Assembly (NCBI GenBank): GCA_973895155.1
Contig: OZ316897.1
Location: 15,996,001 to 16,060,000, forward strand
Length of the DNA: 64,000 bases
Direction: 5' to 3'
Source of the DNA: Marsupella aquatica
Taxonomy: Eukaryota > Marchantiophyta
Numbering within the stretch: position 1 is the first letter of the stretch; each line of letters opens with the position of its first letter. Both the position numbers and the translations under genes were made by a program. The notes beneath the pieces were generated by a model. The model was not told the DNA's origin and searched no databases. It was given only the letters and a program-made list of their open reading frames with translations. This document shows, piece after piece, positions 35,050 through 46,617 of the stretch.

Positions 35050-35775
35050 GGGCTATCTGTCTGCAGAAGAGAAGACCTGGGCCCTTGATTCTTCTGATGG
35101 AATTGTGCTCTAGCATTTGGAAAGAATGCAATGCTGCCAACTACTCTCACTTCTTGGGTCGGCTCCCCGGATATATGGGTGGTTCTTAGATACACTGAGA
35201 GGCACTTACGGTCGATGCTGGACATTTGCACTTCTTCTAAGGGAAACAACTCGGAACCACTCTTGGACAAATCCACCCAATCCTACAACCCTGGGAGAAA
35301 ACTGAAAGCCTGGTTGTGCTCAATCCGATTTTTGATGAAGAAGACAACAGTACCTAACAGAGTGACTTTGGGGCTCTTCCAGGGCCATCACTGGGATCTG
35401 TCTGTCACCACTGTGACTAATTACAAGGGCCCCGACTTGACCCTGGCTCACGTTCACAAGAGAAGACAGGACAGTAGATACAATACTGTGAAAAAATTAG
35501 GGCAGTATAGTCATGACCTTAGAAAAAGACGGAGGCAATGTCGTAATGACATGTTCCACCATTGGACTTTGACCATTTCCCTTCTTCAGTTGGGTGGTGC
35601 TCTCTTGATCCTTGGCCTGATTAGTGGCTTTGCTGGCCTGTTGTTTGCCGTGTGGCCGCGGTCCTCTCTGGGTGGCTTTCGTCCCCGGGGGGTGTTTTTG
35701 GGCTTTGTCCCTCCTGTTTGGAAAAAATTTCAACTCCTAAAAAAAACCAAAAACAAAATAAACCAAACCAAATAA
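35050..35775 (+). other. Possible LINE-type retroelement relic
   Basis: The frame near 35085-35140 reads LMELCSSIWKECNAANY. This resembles the W-x-I-W-K-x-R-N signature at the C-terminus of plant LINE reverse transcriptase polyproteins. A downstream 214-codon frame has a hydrophobic stretch near residues 150-175 and ends in a T/C-rich then A-rich tail (about 35640-35790), as in LINE 3' ends. There is no catalytic RT motif. The call is weak. Confidence 0.25.
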
Positions 35776-35779
35776 AATA

Positions 35780-36860
35780 AAATAATTCAACAATATCTTT
35801 TGCATCACAATGTATTTCTCAACAACATCTTCAACCAAACAACATCTTTTATGCAACGCACGGGGATTGAAAGGATACAGACAGAATGGTCATCTTTGCT
35901 AAACCCTAAACCCTAAAACACTAAACTTGAAACCAATAATATTAATAACGTGGGCAGGAACGTGGCGCCAATTTATAGAGTGGTCGCCATTCAAATGCAG
36001 GGGCATTTTGGGTAAAAGAAACAAAACAGAGAAAAAGACATGCTCCTTCTTTTCTTGACTTTTTACTTCATAACATCTTTCACATAACGACAGCTTGGGT
36101 GAAATGACACCATTTTTCTTATAACATCTTTTACTTCACGATATCTTTGGCAAAATGACATTTTTTTTCTTAACAACATCTTTCAATGACATCTTTGGAA
36201 AAATGACTTCATTTTTCTTAACAACATCTTTTTACTTCATGACATCTTTCACATAACAACATTTTGGGCGACACGACATCGTTTTTCTTAATAACATCTT
36301 TTATGCAACATATGGGGATTTTCCCTGAACGATGTCTTGGCCAACATGCCGTCTTTTCCCTCAACAATGTCTTTGCCGACACGACAATTTTTTTCTTAAC
36401 AACATCTTGACCGACACAACACCTTTTTTCTCAACTTCTTGGCCAACACGACACTTTTTTTCTCAACAACTTTTAGGCCGACACGACATCTTTACTCTCA
36501 ACGACCTCTTAGTTGGGCCGACATGACATCTTTTCTCTCAACGACCTCTTGGGTGACACGACATCTTTTCTCTCAATGACCTCTTGGGTGACACAACATC
36601 TTTTCTCTCAATGACCTCTTGGGCAACACAACTTCTTTTCTCTCAACGACCTCTTGGGCGACATGACATCTTTACTCTCAAAGACCTCTTGGGCGACACA
36701 ACATCTTTTCTCTCAACGACCTCTTGGGCGACACGACATCTTTTCTCTCCACGACCTTTTGGCCAACACAACATCTTTTCTCTCCACGACCTCTTGGCTG
36801 ACACGACATCATTTTTCCTCAACGACATCTTGCCCGACATGCCTTCTTTTGTGCAACGCA
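35780..36860 (+). repeat. 35-bp minisatellite, regular at 36480-36830 and degenerate upstream
   Basis: The unit 'gacctcttgggcgacacgac' plus 'atcttttctctcaac' (35 bp) repeats about ten times with few changes at 36480-36830. Upstream it decays into 'aacaacatctttt..acgacatcttt' variants back to about 35780. Since 35 is not a multiple of three, all frames read similar text, and three overlapping frames on both strands stay open as artefacts. A short telomere-like tract (CCCTAAA twice) lies at about 35899-35918 inside the degenerate part. Confidence 0.85.
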
Positions 36861-37503
36861 TGGGTATTGAGCTAGTTGAATAATAAAGGTGTGCTTTACC
36901 ATCAGACCATGTACCTCGACCTGTGTGGAAAACTTTGCATCCTCCCAGACCTTGAATGTTATATGAGGGTGTGACGTACCCCGGGTGTGACTAGGGGTCG
37001 AACTCAGTGCACGCAGGTGAGGGCATCATTGGGATGAATCTCAGCCATCAGCAAGGATAGCTGATGTTCCATCTGAGCCATTTATTAATCTTGTGGAAAT
37101 TAAACTAGTCCGTGGCATATCACTCAATTTGTTTTTTCAATTGTATTAATATTCTTCTCCATAGTTTATTTGCAAGGCAGATTGGTCTAAACCAACCACA
37201 CACCAAACCTCTCCCACACCCAGCTACAGTAGAGAGCGGACTTGACCTAGCTTGAAACCTGGCTGTCCCAACTGTCTTCCAATCCCCTGGTCACTTGAGC
37301 TCGATCGCCAGCCACTGAAATAGTGTATTACTCAATACTTTAGAGGCCCCACTCAATGCTTTGCTAGTCAATATCTCAGAATCGTTTGCATTTGGTCAAT
37401 AATCTTAATTAGATTTCGTGACAAACTACAGTAGCAGATCTAAGATTTTTTAAACATATCTGTCGGTACTTAAGTGGAACCCTTGTTAACCCAACTTTTT
37501 CAG
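36861..37503. other. Intergenic
   Basis: No repeat or gene recognised. The last bases ('cccaactttttcag') form a good 3' splice site for the exon that follows. Confidence 0.35.
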
Positions 37504-37788
37504 ATTACAAGCAAATTTCGCGGTGAACTTCTGGTGATCCTTAATCAGACCACAAAAGCAGTCGAGTGGGGGAGCTTTAATTTACCAGCAAAGGCCAAAA
37601 GCAATCTCAAGGTTTTGGAACATTCCTTCGGAGCTTTCGGAGTGAAACGTCTGTCTGGAACGATAGTTGCTGCTGATGAGTCTGGCGAAATCAAAGAGGG
37701 TCCATACAAATGGGATCTTAATTCATCAGTAGCGGATAAATCAATCCACCTTCAGACGAAGTCGTACGTAATGCAGTGGCCTGAGTGA
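37504..37788 (+). CDS. Unrecognised terminal exon, 94 codons
   Basis: After an acceptor-like pyrimidine tract and CAG, the frame from ITSKFRGELLVILNQ to SYVMQWPE and a stop is open for 94 codons. It has balanced, protein-like composition, alternating hydrophobic residues (LLVIL, GSFNLP) and no low complexity, suggesting a beta-rich soluble domain. I do not recognise the family. Upstream exons were not identified. The next gene downstream is PADRE gene 2, more than 1.2 kb away and probably unrelated. It may be an exon of a real gene or the remnant of one. Confidence 0.4.
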   Translation: MTSKFRGELLVILNQTTKAVEWGSFNLPAKAKSNLKVLEHSFGAFGVKRLSGTIVAADESGEIKEGPYKWDLNSSVADKSIHLQTKSYVMQWPE

Positions 37789-39035
37789 GTGTTGCAAGAG
37801 ACGCTGCTGCTGTTGTTTGCACCAAGGTCTCTTGCATGACTGGGTGGTGGAATCATGGCGTGCATGCATTTAACAGTCGGATAGTCGGATTGCCACCAGA
37901 GTCTCTCAGACGACGACACAGAAGGACTTATTGCGCGTAATTGTGTCTTATTATCGCATTCGTTTGTCGAGTATGGATTCTCAAGTTCACTTCCCCTCTA
38001 TGTTACTTGATGACAGAGGTAAGAGGGACAGACCATTGTCGTGATCTTCGTGACGGCTTGCACACCAGAGAATACAATTTGTTGGGATCTGGCCAACGCC
38101 ATCACCTCCTCGCTTGGGTGGTTTCTGAGTGATAGTTACGATGCACGCAAGCATATATCGGGCTAGCCGGCCGCCTTTGTCCGTCGTACGGACCTCGACT
38201 CTGAAGGGAACGAAAGGAATATGGAATAGTCGAATGGATTGTACATAACAACGCTCGGGTACAGAGGGTCTGGTACAAGAGACAGGCCGATCACTCGTGT
38301 ACTGAGGATTGTTGCGTAGCAGCCCAGCATACCAAACATAGAGCGTGCTCCCCCTCATGAGCGTCCGGCCCCCTCAGCCAAGCAAATCAGCGAGGCTGTA
38401 CTGACGAATTTCTTACTGTAGGTGCCACCTTCGCATTTCGTCGCCTGTACGCCAATAGAAATTCCCCTCTGAAAAGGAGACAAACACTCCAGGGCATTCC
38501 TCAAAAACTAGTCAGTATCGATGGAACGTCTTCACTTGAAGGAAAGACTCTCACAAAATGATTAAGCTTGTGGAGAGTCTTCGTGAGCAATCATTCAGGC
38601 CTGATGAAGATCATTGAGTAATGCGCGCAGGGGTGGGGCAAGGATGTGTGCGGTTTGTATAGAAGACCGGCTTCCAGAAGCCGGAGTTGATTTTGTGATT
38701 CACGAAACTGACTGGCATTTCAGGTACAAGTTGGTGCAGCTGCTGGAGTTGAAGTCGGAGTACCACTGTCGGTGAATTGTGAACTAAAAGGGTCGAGCTA
38801 GGACCGAGAAAAGTGTGTACTCTCTGGACATCCGTATACAGAACTTGATCTATACTGAGCGTTTGAAGATGGTACTAAGTTTGGAGCAGATGACTTAGGT
38901 TTTCAAGGATCGCAGTGTTGCAGATTGTTAGCTATCTGGGAGGACCAGTTGTCAGAGGAGCGGCTGGCCCAGAGCTTGTTTGAACCATTACGTCCACAGG
39001 TAATCGTTCCAGTGTATATAACTATCGATTGCACG
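37789..39035 (+). other. Intergenic and putative leader of PADRE gene 2
   Basis: No recognised gene. A GC-rich inverted repeat 'ccggcttccagaagccgg' lies at about 38668-38685. An in-frame upstream extension of the PADRE frame begins at 38925 but lacks family similarity, so the region just before 39036 is taken as leader. Confidence 0.35.
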
Positions 39036-39566
39036 ATGGGGAACGTGCTCAACTATTGTCTGGTGCAGCAAGAGACGTCAATACGTGTGATGCGACCCGA
39101 TGGAGATGTGATGGAATTCGATCGGACACTGGTAGCCAAGCAGCTAATGAAAACGTACCCGGGGCATGTGGTGGTGCACTGTTCGCAGGTGTCTCGCACC
39201 TCCGGACTGGGAGAGCGCAGCAAAGTCTCGATGTTGGAAGCTGGCGATACACTCCAACTGGGCCAGACGTACTGCCTTCTTCGGGTGCCTTCCCAGCGTA
39301 GGAGAGTCACGCCAGGCATGACAAATCGCAACTCCAACGGAGACCTTGATGCACCCCAGATTGATCAGCAACTTCTGTACCGGGCTCCCACGATGGCCGA
39401 TCTGCAGCAGCAACAGTTCGGTGGGCCATGGAGGCCTCACTTAGCCGCCATCATTGAGAGCCCTCTCCACCCGCGGGGTCATAGTCTCACCTTGTCGCCA
39501 TTGGCCCGCCAAGCTAGATACAGCCCGTTGAGAGTCGGCTCTTCTAATCACTCTCTGGCATCTTGA
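39036..39566 (+). CDS. PADRE/DUF4228 domain protein (gene 2)
   Basis: A 176-residue DUF4228/PADRE protein, a plant family linked to stress responses with no proven biochemical activity. The start MGNVLNYC was chosen over an upstream in-frame start at 38925 because MGN is the family start and a myristoylation signal. The core covers residues 15-85: SIRVMRPDGDVMEFDR, a conserved TYPGH turn (40-44), then LGQTYCLLRVP. The C-terminal motif W-R-P-x-L-x-x-I-x-E begins at W132, matching gene 1 at its W232. It differs from gene 1 mainly in lacking the long Ser/Arg-rich insert. It is 25 kb from gene 1 on the same strand. The two are clear but old paralogues. Confidence 0.85.
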   Translation: MGNVLNYCLVQQETSIRVMRPDGDVMEFDRTLVAKQLMKTYPGHVVVHCSQVSRTSGLGERSKVSMLEAGDTLQLGQTYCLLRVPSQRRRVTPGMTNRNSNGDLDAPQIDQQLLYRAPTMADLQQQQFGGPWRPHLAAIIESPLHPRGHSLTLSPLARQARYSPLRVGSSNHSLAS

Positions 39567-41860
39567 CCATGAGATATAGCGGATACCTCGTCTACAAGTA
39601 ACCATGCAACAGATTTTCAACATCACTGTACATTCCGACTTTGGGAAAATCGTTCACCCCGACGTTGAATTGTATTTTGTACATCGAATTGATGATCATA
39701 ATTCCCTTCAGTGGTTGGCCCCCAGATCGATCGGGTCCGGGGATTCAATGGATCGCTACTAGCTAAGTCGCCAGTGCATGCGTGCTTGTATATATTGCTG
39801 GCGAGAAGCTCCAGGGCCCCGCCTAGTTTTGACTACCAGCTAGCATTTCCATACGGACTCAATTCCGCAGTTGCCCAACAGCAGGTCAGCACTATCTGCA
39901 CGGGACAAGGAAATTGGATCCCGCTCAGACAGTTATGAAGGATTGGAGCCACTCATCATCGGCCCTCGCCCAAAACGCTGTGTTTTAACGTACGTAAACT
40001 TTTGGTGGGTCAATTGAGAAGGCTGTGCACCACCAGAAATTAAAGGGCAGCAGGTAGAACTTGATGACTGCGCTTCAGTTGTTATCTCTTGGATCAGCAT
40101 TATTTTGTTGAGCTTATGTGACGAGTTCGATCGATTGTTTCCGACATGGCCGCTACCTTGAATTCAGTTCAGATGATCGAGTTGATGCCTCGATCAATTG
40201 TGCGCTCAAAGAGGCTAGGAATCACCAGCCAGCAGGCAGACTCAGATTGGAGAATGCACATCATTTATGTACCAGAATTAGAGAGCAGTGAGTCATAGTA
40301 ACAAAGTTCTTACCAAATTCGGTCTATGACGTCCCATCGGCGCAATAGACGACCGATAGACAATTAGGCATACCTTAGAGCAGCTGAGTTTTCAGGGCAT
40401 TTGCAGTTGTGATCGAGATGAGTGAGTGGCCAACTGTTACGTAGCCACGGTGAAGTATTGGCTTTTCCAAAGTAGTTGGATCAATTGCCCCATCCGCAGT
40501 CAAAGAGTGATCGCAATTATGCATTGTAATCTGGAACTCTAGAGTTTTTAGCGGCTTTGCAAATCATTAAATGCGTCAAATAATTATCCACCTGGGTCCT
40601 AGCCTTAAAGGCTGTGCTTTGGATCGATCTTTGCTCTTTACTGTAGGAGGTCAGCTGTTCTTCCGGGCCAGCAGTTCTTCCGGGTCAGCAGATCTCCCGG
40701 GCTGCACTACTGGGGCTGCCTAGCTCTAGAAAAATAGAATAGGCAACTATTTGAGACGCACTGTACTTATTTTGTAGCGATCATTACAGAAAGGTGCAGG
40801 GTCCCGTACCCTGTCAATTACAGTTACACAAGAGTTTATGACAAAATGTAGACAAAATGTAGACAAAAGGCAGAGTCTGCTGTATGATTAGACCGGATTC
40901 ACCGCCGGACACTTTAATTGCTCGACAAAGCTCACAATTGATCAACCGACGGAGGTTGAAATCATGTGAATGTCTTCATTCGTCTCGATGTTTACAGTAG
41001 GAGTTGTTTTGAACTATTGTCTGCTTCGGTTATTTCGATGGAATCTGGAGTCCCTCCCAATGCTCCTCGTCTGTGTCTGGATAAAGCATTTCGACGGGTG
41101 AAGTTTCACAAGACATGTGTAAGCATCATTTCTTATGAAAAGGATTCCTTGACTTGTCAAGGATGCAGGGTGCATGGGAGAGATTGCAATGCTTTGACCA
41201 CCACCTCTTCTACCCGATTGCTTTCGAGGTCTTTCGGGGTCTTCACTCTATATTTTATATGTGTTAATTGTGTAAAGCACAGCCATATCCGACAGCTGCT
41301 GCCCTTTGTGTTGGGCCATACTCATTGGCTTCTTTATGTTGCACGAAGACTGAGGGCTCACACATTTACTATTCTTTCTAGGGCCAATGTTTTTAGGACT
41401 TCTAGAACAATTCCTCACTCTGACCCCTCCTCTGCTCGTTATTCCATAACTCTGCTCTTTATTCCAGAACTCTACAATGCTTTTCAATTTTTTGCTCAAT
41501 AAAGCTTTAGTTGGTTTGCACACTTTTTGACACTTTTTCTTGGATTTTCTGTGTTTTCTCCCTGTTATCGGGTCCCAGGTCTTTGGGATAGCCTCTCCCA
41601 GTTAGGCTTTTTAGGTTGATTAATTCACAGAATCTTCTGTAGGTATTTACCCTGCCTAAACACTACCTATAGACTCAAATGTTACCAAAGTAGCTTAATC
41701 AATCATGTTAGTCCCTGCAAAGAGCTCCTCATGAGCTTCATAATGATGATTTGTATGCTGCCACCACAGTACACATGAGAATGGCCAAGTGCCTTTGGTT
41801 CAATGACAAGCTCACTTAATATTGCAAACTTGGGTCAGGATTGAAACTTGTTGGCAACTA
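39567..41860. other. Intergenic, no gene recognised
   Basis: A 178-codon frame at 40966-41502 is open but resembles nothing known. Its end contains the repeat also found near 33300. Short duplications such as 'agttcttccgggycagcag' (about 40655-40690) and 'gacaaaatgtagacaaa' (about 40842-40868) occur. Confidence 0.35.
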
Positions 41861-41865
41861 CCTGT

Positions 41866-41990
41866 TGCACAAATGTTTTTTTTAAAGCACATCATGCACT
41901 TTATATGCAAAAGTGCACATGACAACTGCTGCACACAAATGTTTTTCTTAAAGTACACCATGCACTTTATACGCAAAAGTGCACATGATT
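41866..41990 (+). repeat. Tandem duplication, 66-bp period
   Basis: Two units with 'cacaaatgttttt', 'catgcactttata' and 'gcaaaagtgcacatga' are offset by 66 bp. The 70-80-codon frames across it are artefacts of a period divisible by three. Confidence 0.85.
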
Positions 41991-43305
41991 GGAGCAGCAA
42001 AAACCAGTACCCCATGAGGAACATACAAGCTGTCAGGCAGTAGCGGACCACCCAAGCCAGGAAATCTGGATGAGTGTCCCTAGAAAACTCATCTATTGGT
42101 GTATGTCTTCACACTTTTGAATGCTACCTAGGGTGAGCATATCCACGTAACTGAGATTTCTCGACACTAGTCTTCCTAACAACCATAGCCTGACAATAGT
42201 AGACTTCATTGTGGCAAGTGAGGAAGTGAGTTCAAGCTTCATAAGTCAACAATCCTTTTTGCTCAAAACTTAATTCCATATTAGTGGAGGTCACCAATTA
42301 AAGCCCTTTGGGTATAAAATATTTGACACTTCGAAAAATTGGAGGTCACTCTCTTGTCATTTAAACAAAATAGGGCAGGCAAGCGGCATCTAAGACTAAG
42401 TGTGGCCCAAGAGGTTGTAATAGATGAGTTTTCCAGGAAGTGTCAACCTCTACCCTGCACCCAAAGCCCTGGGAAGCCAAGTCACTAACGGGCAGTATCG
42501 GGTCACTAACCAGAGAAATCAGTAGTGAACTCTAACGCATAGTATACATCTGCACCTTTTCTCTCCCATGGCACAAGATATGCTTGGTCCCCGACAACCC
42601 TAAATCTTGGTAGCCTTTGATGTCTCCGGAGAGTCTCTCACTTCAATCTATTCATTAAAAGTGAATTGTTATTCATTTTATGAACATTTGGGCAATAGAA
42701 AGTGTACATTTGGTTTTTTTAAACTATACATTTGGACAAAAAATAAAGGTGATGGCCATCAGACGTACCACCATGTCCACCCTTTGTAAATGAACTAGTA
42801 TGAGACTCCTTCTAGTAAAGATCCTTTTTACCCCCTCAAGTTTACAATTGACCATTTGGACGTAAAGTACTATACTATAGTGTACCTTTTGGGGTTTTAA
42901 AATGTATATTTAGACTGAGACCAAAAAGTTAACATTTAGAGACCTGAAAGTGAACAAAATAAAATACACTTTTAATGAAATGGTGCAATTGCATATATCA
43001 TTAGTGGCTTGCCCCTTGTCATCTGTGGCTTCTCCCGCCTGATATATCCAGCATTTCCCCTGGCTAGCCTATGGATGGATGGACAGATGGAACTAATGTG
43101 CCCGTAAAACCTCACTAGCTCAAGAAAGAGAATGTGTAAAATCAGGATTTGTCCAAATGAGTGTCAAGCAACAAAATGTGGGCCAATTGATCCTGTTGAC
43201 ATATTTGCACCTAGTGGCACACAGTGACTCCTGCTTGTGCCTTTGAGCGTTGGGTTTATTGGTCAATTTTCTCAAGGGTTCTCAATGGCCAGGCCTAACG
43301 TTGTG
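41991..43305. other. Intergenic, no gene recognised
   Basis: AT-rich sequence. No domain, RNA gene or array found. Confidence 0.35.
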
Positions 43306-43307
43306 TT

Positions 43308-43432
43308 GAAGAATATCTTAAAGCTTTCCTAAAGTTGTCTAAAAGAATATCTTAAAGCTCCCCTAAAGTTGTGTAAAAGAATACCTTAAAGCTCCCCTAA
43401 AGTTGTGTAAAAGAATATCATAAAGTTCATTT
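43308..43432 (+). repeat. Tandem repeat, about 34-35-bp period, 3.5 copies
   Basis: The unit 'agaatatcttaaagctcccc' plus 'taaagttgtgtaaa' recurs with minor changes. Confidence 0.85.
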
Positions 43433-43730
43433 TACAAGGGCTTTGTGAGATACAATTCTCTGAGCCCCAGTGCAATGGAGATGGCTATATATATCAGCAG
43501 TCTGGTTAAATACGAAACTTTACTGAACAGATATAATTTCCATGGTCCAGGTGGAAGTGCAGAAACGATAATATTTTATTACTTTCAACGTTTCCCTTCT
43601 TAATTTTTGCAAAAACATTACTGCATCTGCCCACATCTCGTATGTGAAGCGATGAACCATTTTTAAAAATTTCTGACAAAACCTTGCCGAGCATTTGGGG
43701 CACATTTAGTTATCTCTGAATGTGCCCCAA

Positions 43731-43825
43731 GTGCAATTTCCAATGTATTCCAGCAAAGTTACCAAGCAAAGGAGCAGAATTTGCAATTTCCAATGTATTG
43801 CAGCAGGGTTACCAAGGCCGGAGCA
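43731..43825 (+). repeat. Tandem duplication, 50-bp period
   Basis: 'tgcaatttccaatgtatt' followed by 'cagc..gttaccaag' occurs at 43732 and 43782. Confidence 0.8.
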
Positions 43826-45447
43826 GGTGGGGGGTGGGCGGCTAAGTTACCCAGCTCACACACCAGTCAAGTCACAGTTGTAATAGCTCCAGGCGAGGTG
43901 AATGGTAATTATGGGCACATATATACGAGACCCCATCTCTTGGAAATTGTGGCAGCGTTCAGAACAACTTGACAACGTGGGGAGTAACAAGTAACACCTA
44001 GATGTCAATTTAGCTCAGACGCCAAGCACAGCAATAGACCTGCAGCCCAGAAAAAAGCGAAACTGAAAGTGAAAGACAGTAATAAGAACAAAATCGATCT
44101 AAGCACTCTTGAGCACTTTGATGAATGCAATGATCTTGAATGCTTGTGTGGGCCACAATAGAATTGTTGCAATTCGTGCCTAGACTGCAATCCTTCTCAG
44201 AAATTGTCATCTTCATTCGAGACTTATCTGGACGATGCAATCAGATACATGACTGGCCTCGAATTAGTGCAAACAGGTAGACTTTCCACTTTTGAGCTTC
44301 ATCAAATGAACTCATTCAAACCCGTCGCAGATTTCGTAACCGCCAGTTTCGAAACTGTTTCATGGAAAACCTCCCCTCAAATAGCGACAAACTGGATGGC
44401 TACATTTTCACTACAGCTCTATCTAGCCCTTGTCCCTACCATTGCAAATCCTTCACATGGTAGATTCATCCACTCCACGGCACGTTTTCCTACTCTCAAC
44501 CTCCAAAGTCACTTAATAATTAAGATGTCCCTTCAAACTATATACATGGCGAGTTGAGAAAACACCAAGTAGAAAAGGTGTTCCATACTCATCATAGCGT
44601 CAAAGGAGAAATAAAAGGAACAATGGAGCACTGGACAAGAAAACAGGATTTTCAACGTGTCTGAGTTCTCTGAATTCACACTACATACAAGATGAAGATG
44701 AAGACCCGTCCACCAAATGAGTGAGAGCAACTCTCACCTGTCAACATTTTCCGGAGCAACTATATATTTAACCATGAAACTGTTCTCTCCTCTTGATGAA
44801 AGCAGTCTACAGCTGTAGTTACCCCCTTCTTTGAACTTCATTCTAACTATGAAAGAGGGCCAAGAACGGTGAACCTAACCTAGCATTAGTGACTTTTAAC
44901 AACTTTGAAAACGTACATCAACCATGAGCAGCATTAGCTGTGGACCACATAGATGGTTCATTGAATTCCTAGTGTATATCAGCTATGAAATGCTCGCCTC
45001 CCTCCAAAAAGTTTAAAGAAGACACTGAATGTCAACTGTGTAACGAAATTATACATGCCCACAATGAGAAACATAAGCTGCGGACTGGAGAGATGGTTCT
45101 GTGAGTTCCTGATGCATGTCTAAATCCCGACTAAGCAAATGGTCTATCTCCTTTCAAAACGCTTCGACTACTGCCAGGACTTGGTACAATCTTGGTCTGC
45201 ACAACGTAACCTCCCAAGCCATGCCTGTCTCTCGTCCTTTCTACCCGAAGCCTTCAAAACTGCTAGTTCCTCGAGGGGTTTGATTATGTCCATCAAGTAT
45301 TTCTACTGGAAAAAGGTTGTCATGGTATTACAGCACAGTGCAGCCAGGCCCTTGAAGAAATGATCAGACAATCAGAGAAGTATGCCCATCCTCACGCGCT
45401 TGGATATATGATCAGTTGGTCAATATCATGACTGCGTTCATAAATGT
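43826..45447. other. Intergenic, 3' flank of the SWIM/RING gene
   Basis: No recognised gene. A 117-codon frame at 44204-44557 shows no domain. The part adjoining 45447 is the 3' side of the minus-strand gene. Confidence 0.35.
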
Positions 45448-46617
45448 CTATCGTCCTCTCCCTCTCCCTCTCCCACTTCCTCTCCCTCTTCTTCCGTGGA
45501 AGCCAATCCACGTATGGCTCTCCGGGTAAAGCTCTTCAAGGCTTGCATGCTGATGGATTTCCGAGACATCTGCTAGATTCACATAGTCGGACGAGAATTT
45601 GCCCTTCTTAACAGCATCCGAGTCAGACCACAAAGCACGGCAATATATGCAAGTAGTTTGGCCTCCAGAAGAACTTTTGCTCCGGCTCCATTTCTCGAAA
45701 CAGTCCCTGTGCACATTGTTTCCACAAACCCTACAGAAGACTACCGGCTCCTTTGCCTTGCCGCTCCTATCATCCATTCCCTCGTAGCAAATCGGACAGT
45801 CCCCACTGATCTCCCTCTGGATGGTCTTGGATGGAGTCACAGCTGAGCCTTCTTCCAATTTCCCAGAGCTCCTCTGGATTTCCTGAAATCTCTGTCGCAC
45901 ACTCTGGCTGGCGAGCACACCATCACTAGTGGCCGAAATTTCCAGAAGCTCTTTCAGCTCAGAAGTGAGTAGAGCCTTCTGCCATACCCTGGGATCACGC
46001 TTGTCCAGCTTGAGCACCCTCAACATGACGAAAAGAATATGTTTACAGAGCCCGCTCCGAGGAAAGTCAGGGCACGTACATAAGGGCCGTTGCTGCAGCT
46101 TGACCTCGTAGACATTCCCCGTGGACCCAAGGACATTAAAATGACAAGCAGTGGGCGAATTCGGGTCCTCGCCCACAAGCTTCTTGTCAATCAGGTACAG
46201 ACGGTGTTGAAAAGCTCGCGTGATTCGTTCACTTGTGGCGGTACTTGGCGATGCAATGTACCTTGCCAGACGTTTCTCTGGCTTCTCCTTTTTTGTCGAC
46301 GATTCAGGTTTATTTCTCTTTGCTGCCTTTGCTACCACCGGAGTAGTAGAGCTGGGGTCTGATGCTGTTGCCGTTGATGATTTGCGGGCCCTCTTCTGTT
46401 GGGGTGTGGTAGAGGTAACTGCTGAGGAAGGCCCGGCTCCCAATACTGATCCAGTAGAAGTGGAGGCTGCCTTCCGTTTCGATGCACCCGGAGCACGAGG
46501 ACGTCCTACAGAACCAGCAATCGAGGGTGCTCCTCCGGTGACAGGAGGCTTCTTTCTGCTGCGAGTAACTGCCGGTGAAGTTGCAGCAGAGTTGCCAACC
46601 ACTACCGCTCTCGACAT
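45448..46617 (-). CDS. SWIM and RING zinc-finger protein, ZSWIM2-like putative E3 ubiquitin ligase
   Basis: A 389-residue protein from ATG at 46617. Residues 1-115 are Ser/Thr/Pro/Lys-rich and disordered, with basic clusters (KRKA, QQKRARK, KRNK) that look like nuclear signals. A SWIM finger follows: C180-x-C182 ... C191-x-H193. A RING finger occupies 274-326 with C274, C277, C295, C298, H303, C306, C323 and C326. The tail (376-389) is an Arg-Gly repeat, a common RNA-binding feature. SWIM plus this RING order is typical of ZSWIM2-type ubiquitin ligases. The same frame stays open upstream to an acceptor-like AG before 46707 (VSREGLQFTSQF...), so the visible exon may be the last of a longer gene and the true start may lie in an upstream exon. 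Ligase activity is inferred from the family. Confidence 0.8.
   Translation of the reverse strand: MSRAVVVGNSAATSPAVTRSRKKPPVTGGAPSIAGSVGRPRAPGASKRKAASTSTGSVLGAGPSSAVTSTTPQQKRARKSSTATASDPSSTTPVVAKAAKRNKPESSTKKEKPEKRLARYIASPSTATSERITRAFQHRLYLIDKKLVGEDPNSPTACHFNVLGSTGNVYEVKLQQRPLCTCPDFPRSGLCKHILFVMLRVLKLDKRDPRVWQKALLTSELKELLEISATSDGVLASQSVRQRFQEIQRSSGKLEEGSAVTPSKTIQREISGDCPICYEGMDDRSGKAKEPVVFCRVCGNNVHRDCFEKWSRSKSSSGGQTTCIYCRALWSDSDAVKKGKFSSDYVNLADVSEIHQHASLEELYPESHTWIGFHGRRGRGSGRGRGRGR

Noticed and set aside
35780-36860. Possible CRISPR array because of regular repeats
   Set aside because: The units are head-to-tail with no unique spacers, and the window is eukaryotic.
36332-36883. Repeated-peptide ORFs resembling a secreted or repeat protein
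   Set aside because: They arise from a 35-bp minisatellite read in different frames on both strands.
40966-41502. 178-codon ORF
   Set aside because: No domain, and the end coincides with a dispersed repeat phrase also found near 33300.
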